Origin: Bacillota bacterium | GTDB taxonomy: Bacteria; Bacillota; Dethiobacteria; Dethiobacterales; Dethiobacteraceae | Direction: 5' to 3' | NCBI GenBank assembly: GCA_018725345.1 | Contig: QLUI01000011.1 | Location: forward strand, 1-14,947 | DNA length: 14,947 nucleotides | Shown: piece after piece, positions 6,870 to 13,636 of the stretch | Position numbering within the stretch: the stretch's first letter is position 1 | Layout of the letters: every line of letters starts with the position of its first letter | Notes under the pieces: generated by a model | The model's input: the letters and a program-made list of their open reading frames with translations, nothing else | Told to the model about the DNA's origin: nothing | Database searches by the model: none | Translations under genes and position numbers: made by a program

Positions 6870-7860
6870 CACGTAACCTTTCCTTGATCTCTTCGGTGGG
6901 CAGCTGGTTGATTTTACCGACCATGATAATGCGAATCATCTTAATTTCATTTTCCTTGGCCAAAAGGTAACCAATAATCGGCTCCGGGCCAAAAGTCACA
7001 TATTTTGCTTGTTTCGCATACTTAATCAAATGATCGTCAGCCAACTTTTCGTATCGGGTCAGCGTATCAGTTTTCTGATACGTCTGAACCCCTTCTTCCA
7101 CCACGTGCGCGTAGGCACTAAACATTAGTCGATCCACCAACACTTCTAGCGGCTCCACCAGTTGCACAAGTTTGTTCATATTAACGTTGCCGTTAGGCAA
7201 CAACGCCTTTAGCAGAAACTCCTTGGGACGATTGGCGCGACGAACGCGCAAATAGGTTTTAATATTTAACAAATCGACCAGACTGGTGAAATACCCTTTA
7301 AGGAACGGGGATTTCTGAGCGTCAACCTCATCTTCAAGCTCTTCATACATAGCACGATCCAAAAGCAGACCCACCAACTGGGGATCAGGCTCCAGACGGA
7401 GCAGTTCGGAAAGCTTTTCTGCCGCCTGGCGCATCAGTGAAGGCAGATTGCGGTAATCATCGTCACTGACGGCACGAATCATTTCCGCAATGGGAATATT
7501 CCCCACTTCCGACACCAGCAGTTCATCACGCTTTTCTGCCAACTTGTTTGCTTTAATCAGCACTTTAAGATTATGGTAATCGAACTTTTTAGCAAAAAGG
7601 TTAATCAATCCAGGCTCCGGGGAGAACTTACGCAATTCCACGTAAATACGGCGCAGTTCGGCATCCAGCATTTTTTCAAACTGGTGGACGCTACCCAGAT
7701 CAGCCAGATACTCGCCATATTCACTCTCTCCAAGCACATTCAACGCTTCTTCAGCGCTTTTGGCTTCTACCATACGGTCGATTTTGCCGCGATCCAGAAG
7801 CCGTGTTTCCATAGCACGGATCCGACCGACGGCATAGGCATATCGGTCATTATTTGGCAC
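6856..7860 (-). CDS. ntpC: V/A-type ATPase subunit C (rotor-ring socket, d-like)
   Basis: Subunit C (eukaryotic d) is the funnel-shaped socket that joins the DF shaft to the K ring. The 334 residues are all helical, as expected, with no membrane segment. The N-terminus RYAYAVGRIRAMETRLLDR and the segment KFDYHNLKVLIKA (about 92-104) are typical. The C-terminal GPEPIIGYLLAKENEIKMIR with KINQLPTEEIKERLRDVYV is the strongest family signature. The start is GTG 7858-7860 with AAAGGAGG eight to nine bases upstream. It follows a 104-base gap after ntpE that contains a small hairpin, and overlaps the start of ntpG. No anomalies. Confidence 0.97.
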   Translation of the reverse strand: MPNNDRYAYAVGRIRAMETRLLDRGKIDRMVEAKSAEEALNVLGESEYGEYLADLGSVHQFEKMLDAELRRIYVELRKFSPEPGLINLFAKKFDYHNLKVLIKANKLAEKRDELLVSEVGNIPIAEMIRAVSDDDYRNLPSLMRQAAEKLSELLRLEPDPQLVGLLLDRAMYEELEDEVDAQKSPFLKGYFTSLVDLLNIKTYLRVRRANRPKEFLLKALLPNGNVNMNKLVQLVEPLEVLVDRLMFSAYAHVVEEGVQTYQKTDTLTRYEKLADDHLIKYAKQAKYVTFGPEPIIGYLLAKENEIKMIRIIMVGKINQLPTEEIKERLRDVYV

Positions 7861-7892
7861 GCTCCAAGCCTCCTTTCAAGCCGAACACCGGA

Positions 7893-7906
7893 TGTCCGAA
7901 GGGACA
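7893..7906 (-). other. Small hairpin in the E-C intercistronic gap
   Basis: TGTCC (7893-7897) and GGACA (7902-7906) form a 5-bp stem with a four-base loop inside the 104-base gap between ntpE and ntpC. No T run follows on the minus strand, so it is not a terminator. It lies about 15 bases upstream of the ntpC ribosome binding site. It may affect mRNA processing or translation, or mean nothing. Confidence 0.35.
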
Positions 7907-7964
7907 GACCAGACGATGCCGGCATTAGCCTCTTCTTCTTTCCGCTCCAGCAACATTAAGATCT

Positions 7965-8564
7965 TTAGCTGAAAAGGATTGCCGCCACTTCCGGCTCCAA
8001 CTGGTCGCGCTGTATCCCCAGAATGGAATCAAAGGAGTTATTAGTTTCCACATCTCCGTTGCGCAAAATAAAGCCCCCATACATTTCACTCGTTTCGACG
8101 GAGAGAGTCAAATTCCCCTTTTTACCTTGCTGCGTCAGCACTTGATTAACGCGAGTCAAGAATTCCGGTGTAAACCGCGCCCGGTCAGACTGAGAAACGA
8201 TTACTTCTTCAGTACCGGTTTGCGACGCGGCAAGGAGCATGGAAAAAAGGATTTCTTGATAAGCTTTCTCTTCAAGAAGAGCTAATCGTTTAAGTGCCTG
8301 TTTAAGCACATCTTCAATCATACTTCCCTTAGCAGCCAAGATAGCTTTGCGGGCGTCCAGCTCCGCAATGGTCTGTGCACGGCTCCGCCGCTCCCCGGCG
8401 TGAACAGCCGCCTGTTCCAGCAGGCTGACTTTCTTGACAGCAGCTTCTCTTTCGCTCCTGGCAAGGATCTCCGAGGATTTTAGACGAGCATCAGCTAAAA
8501 CATCCGCGGCTTGACTTCCGGCTTCAGCCAAAATCTTTTCCTTGAGCTTGTTGGCTCCTGACAT
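7965..8564 (-). CDS. ntpE: V/A-type ATPase subunit E (peripheral stalk)
   Basis: Subunit E pairs with the H/G subunit to form the peripheral stalks that hold the A3B3 head to subunit I. At 199 residues it has family length. The N-terminal half (1-100) is a long Ala/Glu/Lys/Arg-rich coiled coil (KLKEKILAEAGSQAADVLAD...). The C-terminal half is a compact domain with EEVIVSQSDRARFTPEF and the conserved YGGFILRNGDVETNNSFDSI (about 162-181), the best signature. The ATG at 8564 has AAGGGGGG seven bases upstream, overlapping the stop codon of ntpK. Sequence divergence is normal for this fast-evolving subunit. Confidence 0.95.
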   Translation of the reverse strand: MSGANKLKEKILAEAGSQAADVLADARLKSSEILARSEREAAVKKVSLLEQAAVHAGERRSRAQTIAELDARKAILAAKGSMIEDVLKQALKRLALLEEKAYQEILFSMLLAASQTGTEEVIVSQSDRARFTPEFLTRVNQVLTQQGKKGNLTLSVETSEMYGGFILRNGDVETNNSFDSILGIQRDQLEPEVAAILFS

Positions 8565-8577
8565 CGGGCAGCCCCCC

Positions 8578-9057
8578 TTAAAACTGGATGTTGAAGAGAA
8601 TCATTATTGACATAAGAAGTGCAAACACTGCGTAGGTTTCCACCATAGCCGCATAAATAATACCTTTACCCAGTTCTTCCGGGCGCTTGGCAATTAGCAG
8701 AACGCCGCCGGCGGCAGCTTTGCCCTGAGCAATCGCAGAGTAATAACCAACTATGGCGATGGGAAGAGCGGAAAAGAGCACGGCAACGCCTTGAAGAATG
8801 GACAGCTCAACAATATTGCCGCCGAGAACGCCTGTACGCTGCAGAATCAAAAAGCCAATCAACAGGCCGTAAATCCCCTGTGTGCCGGGGAGCGCCTGCA
8901 GCAAGATAGTGGGACCGAACTTGTCAGGATCTTCAGAGACAACGCCGGCTGCGGTCTGACCAACAATGCCGATACCAATCGCGGAACCGGCACACGCCAG
9001 CCCTGTAGCAAGAGCAGAACCAAGGATTGCGGCAACTAAACCGATAGTGAATTCCAT
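8578..9057 (-). CDS. ntpK: V/A-type ATPase ring subunit K, predicted Na+-binding
   Basis: Subunit K forms the rotating membrane ring. At 159 residues with four membrane helices (two fused hairpins) it matches E. hirae NtpK (156). The ion-binding residues of NtpK are conserved at the equivalent places: L56, T59, Q60 and Y63 in ALPGTQGIYG, Q111 in AIAQGK, and carboxylate E140 in AAMVETYA (NtpK L61, T64, Q65, Y68, Q110, E139). This full set is the Na+ signature, so Na+ translocation is predicted. Only the second hairpin has an acidic residue: one ion site per four helices, a gearing typical of ATP-driven pumps. The ribosome binding site AAGGAGG is strong, and a 40-base nested hairpin precedes it. 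Confidence 0.97.
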   Translation of the reverse strand: MEFTIGLVAAILGSALATGLACAGSAIGIGIVGQTAAGVVSEDPDKFGPTILLQALPGTQGIYGLLIGFLILQRTGVLGGNIVELSILQGVAVLFSALPIAIVGYYSAIAQGKAAAGGVLLIAKRPEELGKGIIYAAMVETYAVFALLMSIMILFNIQF

Positions 9058-9080
9058 GACTTCAATTTCCTCCTTATTGT

Positions 9081-9120
9081 GCTGGTTTTTGCAAACGCGC
9101 TGCGTTTATCTAGAACCAGC
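9081..9120 (-). promoter_or_regulatory. Nested intercistronic hairpin upstream of ntpK
   Basis: The outer stem GCTGGTT/AACCAGC (9081-9087 with 9114-9120) encloses an inner stem AAACGC/GCGTTT (9093-9098 with 9102-9107). It sits in the 108-base gap between ntpI and ntpK, just upstream of the AAGGAGG of ntpK. No T run follows, so it is not a terminator. The ring subunit is needed in many more copies than subunit I, so an mRNA processing, stability or translation element is plausible. Confidence 0.5.
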
Positions 9121-9165
9121 GTTTGTGTGATTAAGATGTTTTGCATTAATGGTAACCCAGCGAAG

Positions 9166-11127
9166 TTAACTGGTTTTGGACCATTCCGGATTGACTTCAA
9201 GATGGCGGGTTTTAAGCTGGAAGGGCACAAATCTGCGGCCGCCGCCTTCGTAAAAGCGGCTGTAGAATTCGATATACTGAAGGCGGCTGGAGTGAATGTA
9301 GGAACCAAGCGTGTTGATAACCAGGTTGAAAGTGTGGCCGACGATTAAGAGGATCACCATCGGCACAAAAAGGAAGGGGCTTCCCTGCAGCAAGCCGGCC
9401 ATGGTGTTAATCGCGATGGCGATTACGCCGGTAGCCAGGCCTAGGGCTAAAAGACGGGAGTATGACAGCACATCGCTGAGGTAGCCGGTGATATTGTAAA
9501 GCGACAGCACTCCGGAAAGCAACTTTTTAACGATTGTCGGTTGGGTACGGCCCTGTGTCAGCACCAGTCCTGCGGCGCCGATAAGCGACATAGTTTTAGC
9601 AACACCCGCCATGCCTGGAGCTATATGCATCAGCAAGCCGATAATTAGAACATACCAGAGCCCCACATCGGCCAAAGCGTCAAACACCCTACCCTGCTTG
9701 AGTAGGCGCACAAACTGGATGGCCATGCCGAAGAAGATTTGGAACACGCCTAAGATCAGCGCATACGTCAGCATCGGCATCGGATCTAATAACGGGTTAA
9801 ATACCAGCGGAGCGCCAAAAAGCTCTAGACCGAACCAACCACCCAGCAACCAGCCAAAGACAATTGTTGAAAAGCCGCCGGCAAACAACACCCATAAAAG
9901 CTTGCGCACTGCCTCACCTTTAACTTTTAACAGGCCGAGGCTTGCTAACAGGACGATAGCTACGCCGTAACCGGCGTCTGTCATACACAGGCCAAAGAAG
10001 ACAAACCAAAACGGCGCCAAAAACGGGGTTGGATCGAGGCCGCGCGGCCCCGGTATGCCGTAAAGCTTGGTGACAAATTCAAACGGAGCGAAAATCGGCT
10101 TGTTTTCCAGCATAACCGGAAACAATTCGTTTTCTTCCGGTTCACGAACAAAAACTTCAACCGTTTCGCAAGCTACCGCCAGCTTTTTTCTCAACCCGGC
10201 CAAATCCGCCTGGCAAATCCAACCTTCCAGAATAAACGCCTTGCCCGTTCGAGCTAAATTAGAAACAACTTGCTTTTTATCGCGTTCCAATGTCAGATAA
10301 TCCAGGAAATAATTAAGCTGGTCACGATATTTCAGCTGCTCTGCTGCACCGGCCAACGTAGCCTTGCGCTCGCTTTCCGCCTTGGCTAGCTCTTGCTCAA
10401 TGCGCTTTAGGTTTTCAGCCGTAGTTCCCTGCAATTGCGGAAAGTTTTGCTTGTTAAAATTGTGCTGCTTTAAGACAGATTGCACGTCATCAGCGCTGGA
10501 TATGTGATAAAGCACAAACACAAACGATTCACCGCGGTCATTATTTATTTCTTGCAAATAGCAGGCAGGCGCCGCGGCGGCAAGCTCTTCTCCGATCTGC
10601 CCCAATTCAGCCGCAGGCAGTGTGCCAAGTTCCGTCCGGACCACCGTTGTCGCCTTAATTTCTTCCAGGGGGACATCCAGCTTCGCCCATGGCGTTAATT
10701 GAATCTTTAGGTTTTGCAGGCGTGTTTCATCATTGCGCAAGAGCATCAGCTTTCCATCAATTTTGCGCAGGGCTGCATGTACATTAGTGCTTACTCTGTC
10801 CCACTCAGAGGCGTTACTGTTTAACTGCGCTGACTCAACAACCATCTTGCTGTCGTTCAAAGCGGCCAACAAGCTTTTCTTTGCAGGGTAATAGCGATGC
10901 AGAAAGTCCAAGGCAAAGCGCAGATCGGCAAGACGCGCTTCAAGTGACTGTAAAGCTTCCCGCTCCTGGTCTTCTTCCACCATTTCCGCCCAGGCTTGGC
11001 CTTCCACATCCTTGGCCTGAAGATCACTGACCTCCAAAACGCCAAGTTGCTGCAGGATGGCCAGAACCTTATCCTTTTCAGCCTGGTGGGCAACTAGGTA
11101 GAGCTTGTTCATTTTAGCTATGCCCAT
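9166..11127 (-). CDS. ntpI: V/A-type ATPase subunit I (membrane stator, a-like)
   Basis: Subunit I (eukaryotic a) anchors the peripheral stalks and forms the two half-channels for the ion. It has 653 residues: a soluble, partly coiled-coil N-terminal half (1 to about 350) and a C-terminal half with seven to eight hydrophobic helices from about residue 367. The expected motifs are present: PRGLDPTPFLAPFW (361-374), GLCMTDAGYG (379-388), SYSRLLALGLATG with essential Arg558, GHTFN (597-601), and IHSSRLQYIEFYSRF with the second conserved Arg615. Both arginines match those facing the ring glutamate in yeast Vph1 (R735, R799). The start MGIAKM at 11127 matches the family N-terminus and overlaps the end of the H gene by 14 bases; no clear ribosome binding site, so translation is probably coupled. 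Confidence 0.97.
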   Translation of the reverse strand: MGIAKMNKLYLVAHQAEKDKVLAILQQLGVLEVSDLQAKDVEGQAWAEMVEEDQEREALQSLEARLADLRFALDFLHRYYPAKKSLLAALNDSKMVVESAQLNSNASEWDRVSTNVHAALRKIDGKLMLLRNDETRLQNLKIQLTPWAKLDVPLEEIKATTVVRTELGTLPAAELGQIGEELAAAAPACYLQEINNDRGESFVFVLYHISSADDVQSVLKQHNFNKQNFPQLQGTTAENLKRIEQELAKAESERKATLAGAAEQLKYRDQLNYFLDYLTLERDKKQVVSNLARTGKAFILEGWICQADLAGLRKKLAVACETVEVFVREPEENELFPVMLENKPIFAPFEFVTKLYGIPGPRGLDPTPFLAPFWFVFFGLCMTDAGYGVAIVLLASLGLLKVKGEAVRKLLWVLFAGGFSTIVFGWLLGGWFGLELFGAPLVFNPLLDPMPMLTYALILGVFQIFFGMAIQFVRLLKQGRVFDALADVGLWYVLIIGLLMHIAPGMAGVAKTMSLIGAAGLVLTQGRTQPTIVKKLLSGVLSLYNITGYLSDVLSYSRLLALGLATGVIAIAINTMAGLLQGSPFLFVPMVILLIVGHTFNLVINTLGSYIHSSRLQYIEFYSRFYEGGGRRFVPFQLKTRHLEVNPEWSKTS

Positions 11128-11446
11128 AGCTTTTCACGATCCTCTCCATAACCATGGTTATTGCCACTTCCTGTTTGCTGCGGGCAGTAGCCACCATTTT
11201 TTCAATCTCTCCCGTCGCACGCTGCTGAATCGGAGCAACTAAACCCTGGCCCTCTTGTTCCCCGGCAGCCACGACTTGACGACCTTCTGCCTCTGCCGCA
11301 GCCACACACTGCTGGTAAACTCCAGCCGCTTTCAGTTCCGCTTCCTGCACCATTCTGCGCGCATCAATATGTGCACTTCGTTTTACTTCTTCAGCTTGCT
11401 CCTCTGCCGACCGAATTTCTCTAATAATTTCCACTAACAAAAGCAT
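11114..11446 (-). CDS. ntpF: V/A-type ATPase peripheral stalk subunit H/G
   Basis: This 110-residue, wholly helical protein is rich in A, E, Q and R, and is the partner of subunit E in the peripheral stalk (NtpF in E. hirae, G in Thermus, H in archaea). The N-terminal VEIIREIRSAEEQAEEVKR is typical, followed by a continuous right-handed-type coiled coil rich in small residues and ending with EVAITMVMERIVKSY. The start is uncertain: GGAGG is only 3 bases from ATG 11446 but 9 bases from TTG 11440 (codon 3), which may be the true start. It is the first V-type gene of the operon, 89 bases downstream of atpZ, and overlaps ntpI. Identity rests on composition, the short N-terminal motif and position. 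Confidence 0.9.
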   Translation of the reverse strand: MLLLVEIIREIRSAEEQAEEVKRSAHIDARRMVQEAELKAAGVYQQCVAAAEAEGRQVVAAGEQEGQGLVAPIQQRATGEIEKMVATARSKQEVAITMVMERIVKSYGHS

Positions 11447-11535
11447 TCACCTCCCCCATCCTTATTGGGACACATGTCGGGAACCGGTGGCAGTTACCGG
11501 CCAGACTAAGACATAAAACTAGGCCGACCCCCGTG

Positions 11536-11745
11536 CTACTTCTTGAGAAGTAGCCTGATAGCCTGCCTAAACCCAGCAAACAGCCCAAGTAAAACACCAA
11601 ACAAGGTAAACAAGGGTAGATTGCCAAATTTTTCACCCAGATACTGGCCTAAAAGAATCCCCGCGAGTAGCGGCACGGCTACAGAAAGAGCCAGATTCAC
11701 AGCTAAACCAAGACCCGAGTAGTCTTCGGGATTAAACTTTACCAC
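11536..11745 (-). CDS. atpZ: AtpZ/AtpI-family two-helix membrane protein
   Basis: This 69-residue protein has two hydrophobic helices (about 11-33 and 43-61) with conserved glycines in GILLGQYLGEKFG and the terminal pattern PLFTLFGVLLGLFAGF followed by basic residues. That is the AtpZ/AtpI-type pattern (ATPase_gene1 family). Such genes normally lead F-type ATP synthase operons; in Bacillus, AtpZ and AtpI have been linked to Mg2+/Ca2+ handling and assembly or stability of the F-type enzyme. Here it precedes V-type genes instead. The start is GTG 11745; the ribosome binding site (GAGTGAG) is weak. A 5-bp hairpin (11484-11488/11496-11500) lies in the gap to the next gene. Function with a V-type enzyme is unknown. 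Confidence 0.8.
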   Translation of the reverse strand: MVKFNPEDYSGLGLAVNLALSVAVPLLAGILLGQYLGEKFGNLPLFTLFGVLLGLFAGFRQAIRLLLKK

Positions 11746-12002
11746 AAAAACTCACTCTTTGCTGCACTGATGATAACTTTTCCAGCAATTTTCCGAGATA
11801 TTCAGGCAAGATAATCGAGCTCCTGTCTTTTGCAGCGTTTTTGCTGACAGAAAAGGGGCACTCCCTAACTGACCATATTCATATTCGACAGTATTTTTTA
11901 AATCCCTTCCTGCTTTTTAATCTTGTTGGCCTAATTTTAAGATTATTTTTTAAATTTTCTGACACGGCGCCATTTTTGAAATTTTCTAATCATTGCTACC
12001 GG
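11746..12002 (-). promoter_or_regulatory. Leader region of the V-ATPase operon with a possible Spo0A or SigH site
   Basis: This 257-base AT-rich gap separates wecB from atpZ. On the minus strand TGTCGAA (11890 to 11884) matches the Spo0A box consensus TGNCGAA. The overlapping GTCGAAT also fits a SigH -10 (RnnGAAT), with AGGAA-containing GCAGGAAGG 15 bases upstream, longer than the usual SigH spacing. No convincing sigma-A promoter was found. A stem CAGC/GCTG (11833-11836/11843-11846) flanked by CTGT/ACAG may fold in the mRNA leader. No clear terminator follows wecB, so read-through from the glyA-wecB genes is possible. Confidence 0.35.
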
Positions 12003-13157
12003 CTAATTCACAGAATAATCTTCCGGCCTCGTTCCACTTTTAGCGAAATACCATTCGGTGGCGGCAACAATTCGCTCTGCTGCGCGGCCATCGCCGTATG
12101 GATTAATGGCGTTAGCCATTTTCGCGTAAGCGAGCTTATCTGTCAGCAAATTTGCGGCCGTTTCCACCAATCGGTCTGCCGCGCTGCCTACCAGAGTTAC
12201 GGTGCCTGCCGCCACTGCTTCCGGACGTTCTGTAACATCTCGCAACACTAGAACAGGCACCCCCAGGGACGGAGCTTCTTCCTGCACTCCGCCGGAATCA
12301 GTAAAAACGAGCGTGCTTTTCTGCATCAGATTATGGAAATCGGCCACATCCAAAGGCTCAATCAAAAGGACTCGCTCCAAGCCAGCAAGATATCTGTTAA
12401 CAGGCTCCCTCACTGCTGGGTTTCTATGAACAGGGAAAATCATTAGAACATCAGGATTTTCTGTCGCGACACGACGCAAACCGCGGCAAATGGCTTCCAG
12501 CGGCGCACCTAGATTCTCCCGTCGATGCACTTCCACCAAAAGTAACCGCTTATGGCTGGGCAAGCTGTTTAATTCAGAACGGGAAAAAACATAATCTGGC
12601 CTAACAGTATACCGCAGAGCGTCAATCACAGTGTTGCCGGTAACAAAAAGCTGCTCTGCCGGCACGTTCTCCGCTAACAAATTTTCCTTAGCGCTTGCTG
12701 TAGGTGCAAAATGCAGATCTGTCAGTGATCCTGTTAACTTACGATTCAATTCTTCCGGATAGGGTGCGTATTTTTGACCGGTCCGCAAGCCCGCCTCGAC
12801 GTGGGCCAGCGGGATTTGAGCATAAAAAGCGGCCAGCGCTCCCGCAAAAGTAGTCGTGGTGTCCCCATGCACATAGACTATGTCCGGGCGTACTTGGCTA
12901 AAAACCTTTTCCAAACCTCTCAGGGAGCGGGCTGTTATTTCTGTTAATGTCTGCCCGCTTTGCATAATGTTCAGGTCAAAATCAGGAACAATACCAAAAA
13001 GAGCCAAAACCTGATCCAGCATTTCTCGATGCTGACCAGTAACACAGACCAGCGGCTCCAATTGATGATGAGCTTTCAGTTCCAAAACAAGGGGCGCCAT
13101 TTTTATGGCCTCGGGGCGCGTGCCAAACACGACCATAGCCTGTATTTTCTTAGTCAT
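12003..13157 (-). CDS. wecB: UDP-N-acetylglucosamine 2-epimerase (non-hydrolysing)
   Basis: This enzyme interconverts UDP-GlcNAc and UDP-ManNAc in the cytoplasm, feeding teichoic acid linkage units, capsule or other surface glycans. Its 384 residues match the family. Motifs in order: VFGTRPEAIKMAPLV (10-24), GQHREM (41-46), HGDTTTT (97-103), HVEAGLR (119-125), PEELNR (134-139), GNTVIDA (174-180), HRRENLG (211-217) and TDSGGVQEEAP (286-296). D99, E121, the glutamate pair at 135-136 and H211 correspond to the E. coli WecB catalytic residues. The ATG overlaps the comEB stop by 8 bases (ATGACTAA) with AGAGGTGG upstream. Its place between comEB and the atp genes is conserved in Clostridia. The mnaA name applies equally. 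Confidence 0.97.
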   Translation of the reverse strand: MTKKIQAMVVFGTRPEAIKMAPLVLELKAHHQLEPLVCVTGQHREMLDQVLALFGIVPDFDLNIMQSGQTLTEITARSLRGLEKVFSQVRPDIVYVHGDTTTTFAGALAAFYAQIPLAHVEAGLRTGQKYAPYPEELNRKLTGSLTDLHFAPTASAKENLLAENVPAEQLFVTGNTVIDALRYTVRPDYVFSRSELNSLPSHKRLLLVEVHRRENLGAPLEAICRGLRRVATENPDVLMIFPVHRNPAVREPVNRYLAGLERVLLIEPLDVADFHNLMQKSTLVFTDSGGVQEEAPSLGVPVLVLRDVTERPEAVAAGTVTLVGSAADRLVETAANLLTDKLAYAKMANAINPYGDGRAAERIVAATEWYFAKSGTRPEDYSVN

Positions 13158-13617
13158 GGGCCACCTCTTTCTCTGAGTCGCTAAAATAACGCACCCTCAC
13201 TCCGGCTTCTTCCAGCAGTTTGGCCGCCAGTTGATCGTGGTAACTTTTCGTAATCACGACCTCTTTCATCCCAGCGTTAATCATCATTTTGGCACACATT
13301 ACGCAGGGATGTGTAGTACAGTAGACGGTTGCGCCCTGAATAGACACACCGTAAAGCGCTGCCTGTAAAATCGCATTTTGTTCTGCATGCAGTGCGCGAC
13401 AAAGTTCGTGGCGCTCACCGGAAGGAACCTTTTTTTCTTCCCTGATACAGCCTATTTCCTGGCAATGGGTCAAACCTTTTGGCGCCCCGTTATAACCGGT
13501 GGTTAAAATCCGTTTGTCTTTAATAATGGTTGCTCCCACTTTACGCCGCAGACAAGTGGAGCGACTGGCCACCACCCGGGTTATCTCCATAAAGTAGGCA
13601 TCCCAGGTTGGGCGCAT
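13150..13617 (-). CDS. comEB: dCMP deaminase (ComEB family)
   Basis: This zinc-dependent cytidine/deoxycytidylate deaminase converts dCMP to dUMP for dTMP synthesis. The start is set at ATG 13617 (MRPTWDAYFMEITRVVASRS), six bases after GAGGTG; a longer frame to 13689 would overlap glyA and adds no family sequence. The product has 155 residues. The active site is HAEQNAI with Zn ligand H77 and proton-shuttling E79, plus HPCVMC with ligands C105 and C108. Extra cysteines (C22, C52, C57) and H51 near the N-terminus recall a structural zinc site of dCMP deaminases. The gene is 19 bases after glyA and overlaps wecB by 8. It makes dUMP next to glyA, whose product supplies the methylene-tetrahydrofolate for thymidylate synthase, a sensible pairing. 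Confidence 0.95.
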   Translation of the reverse strand: MRPTWDAYFMEITRVVASRSTCLRRKVGATIIKDKRILTTGYNGAPKGLTHCQEIGCIREEKKVPSGERHELCRALHAEQNAILQAALYGVSIQGATVYCTTHPCVMCAKMMINAGMKEVVITKSYHDQLAAKLLEEAGVRVRYFSDSEKEVAHD

Positions 13618-13636
13618 CTCTTTCACCTCTTTTGGC

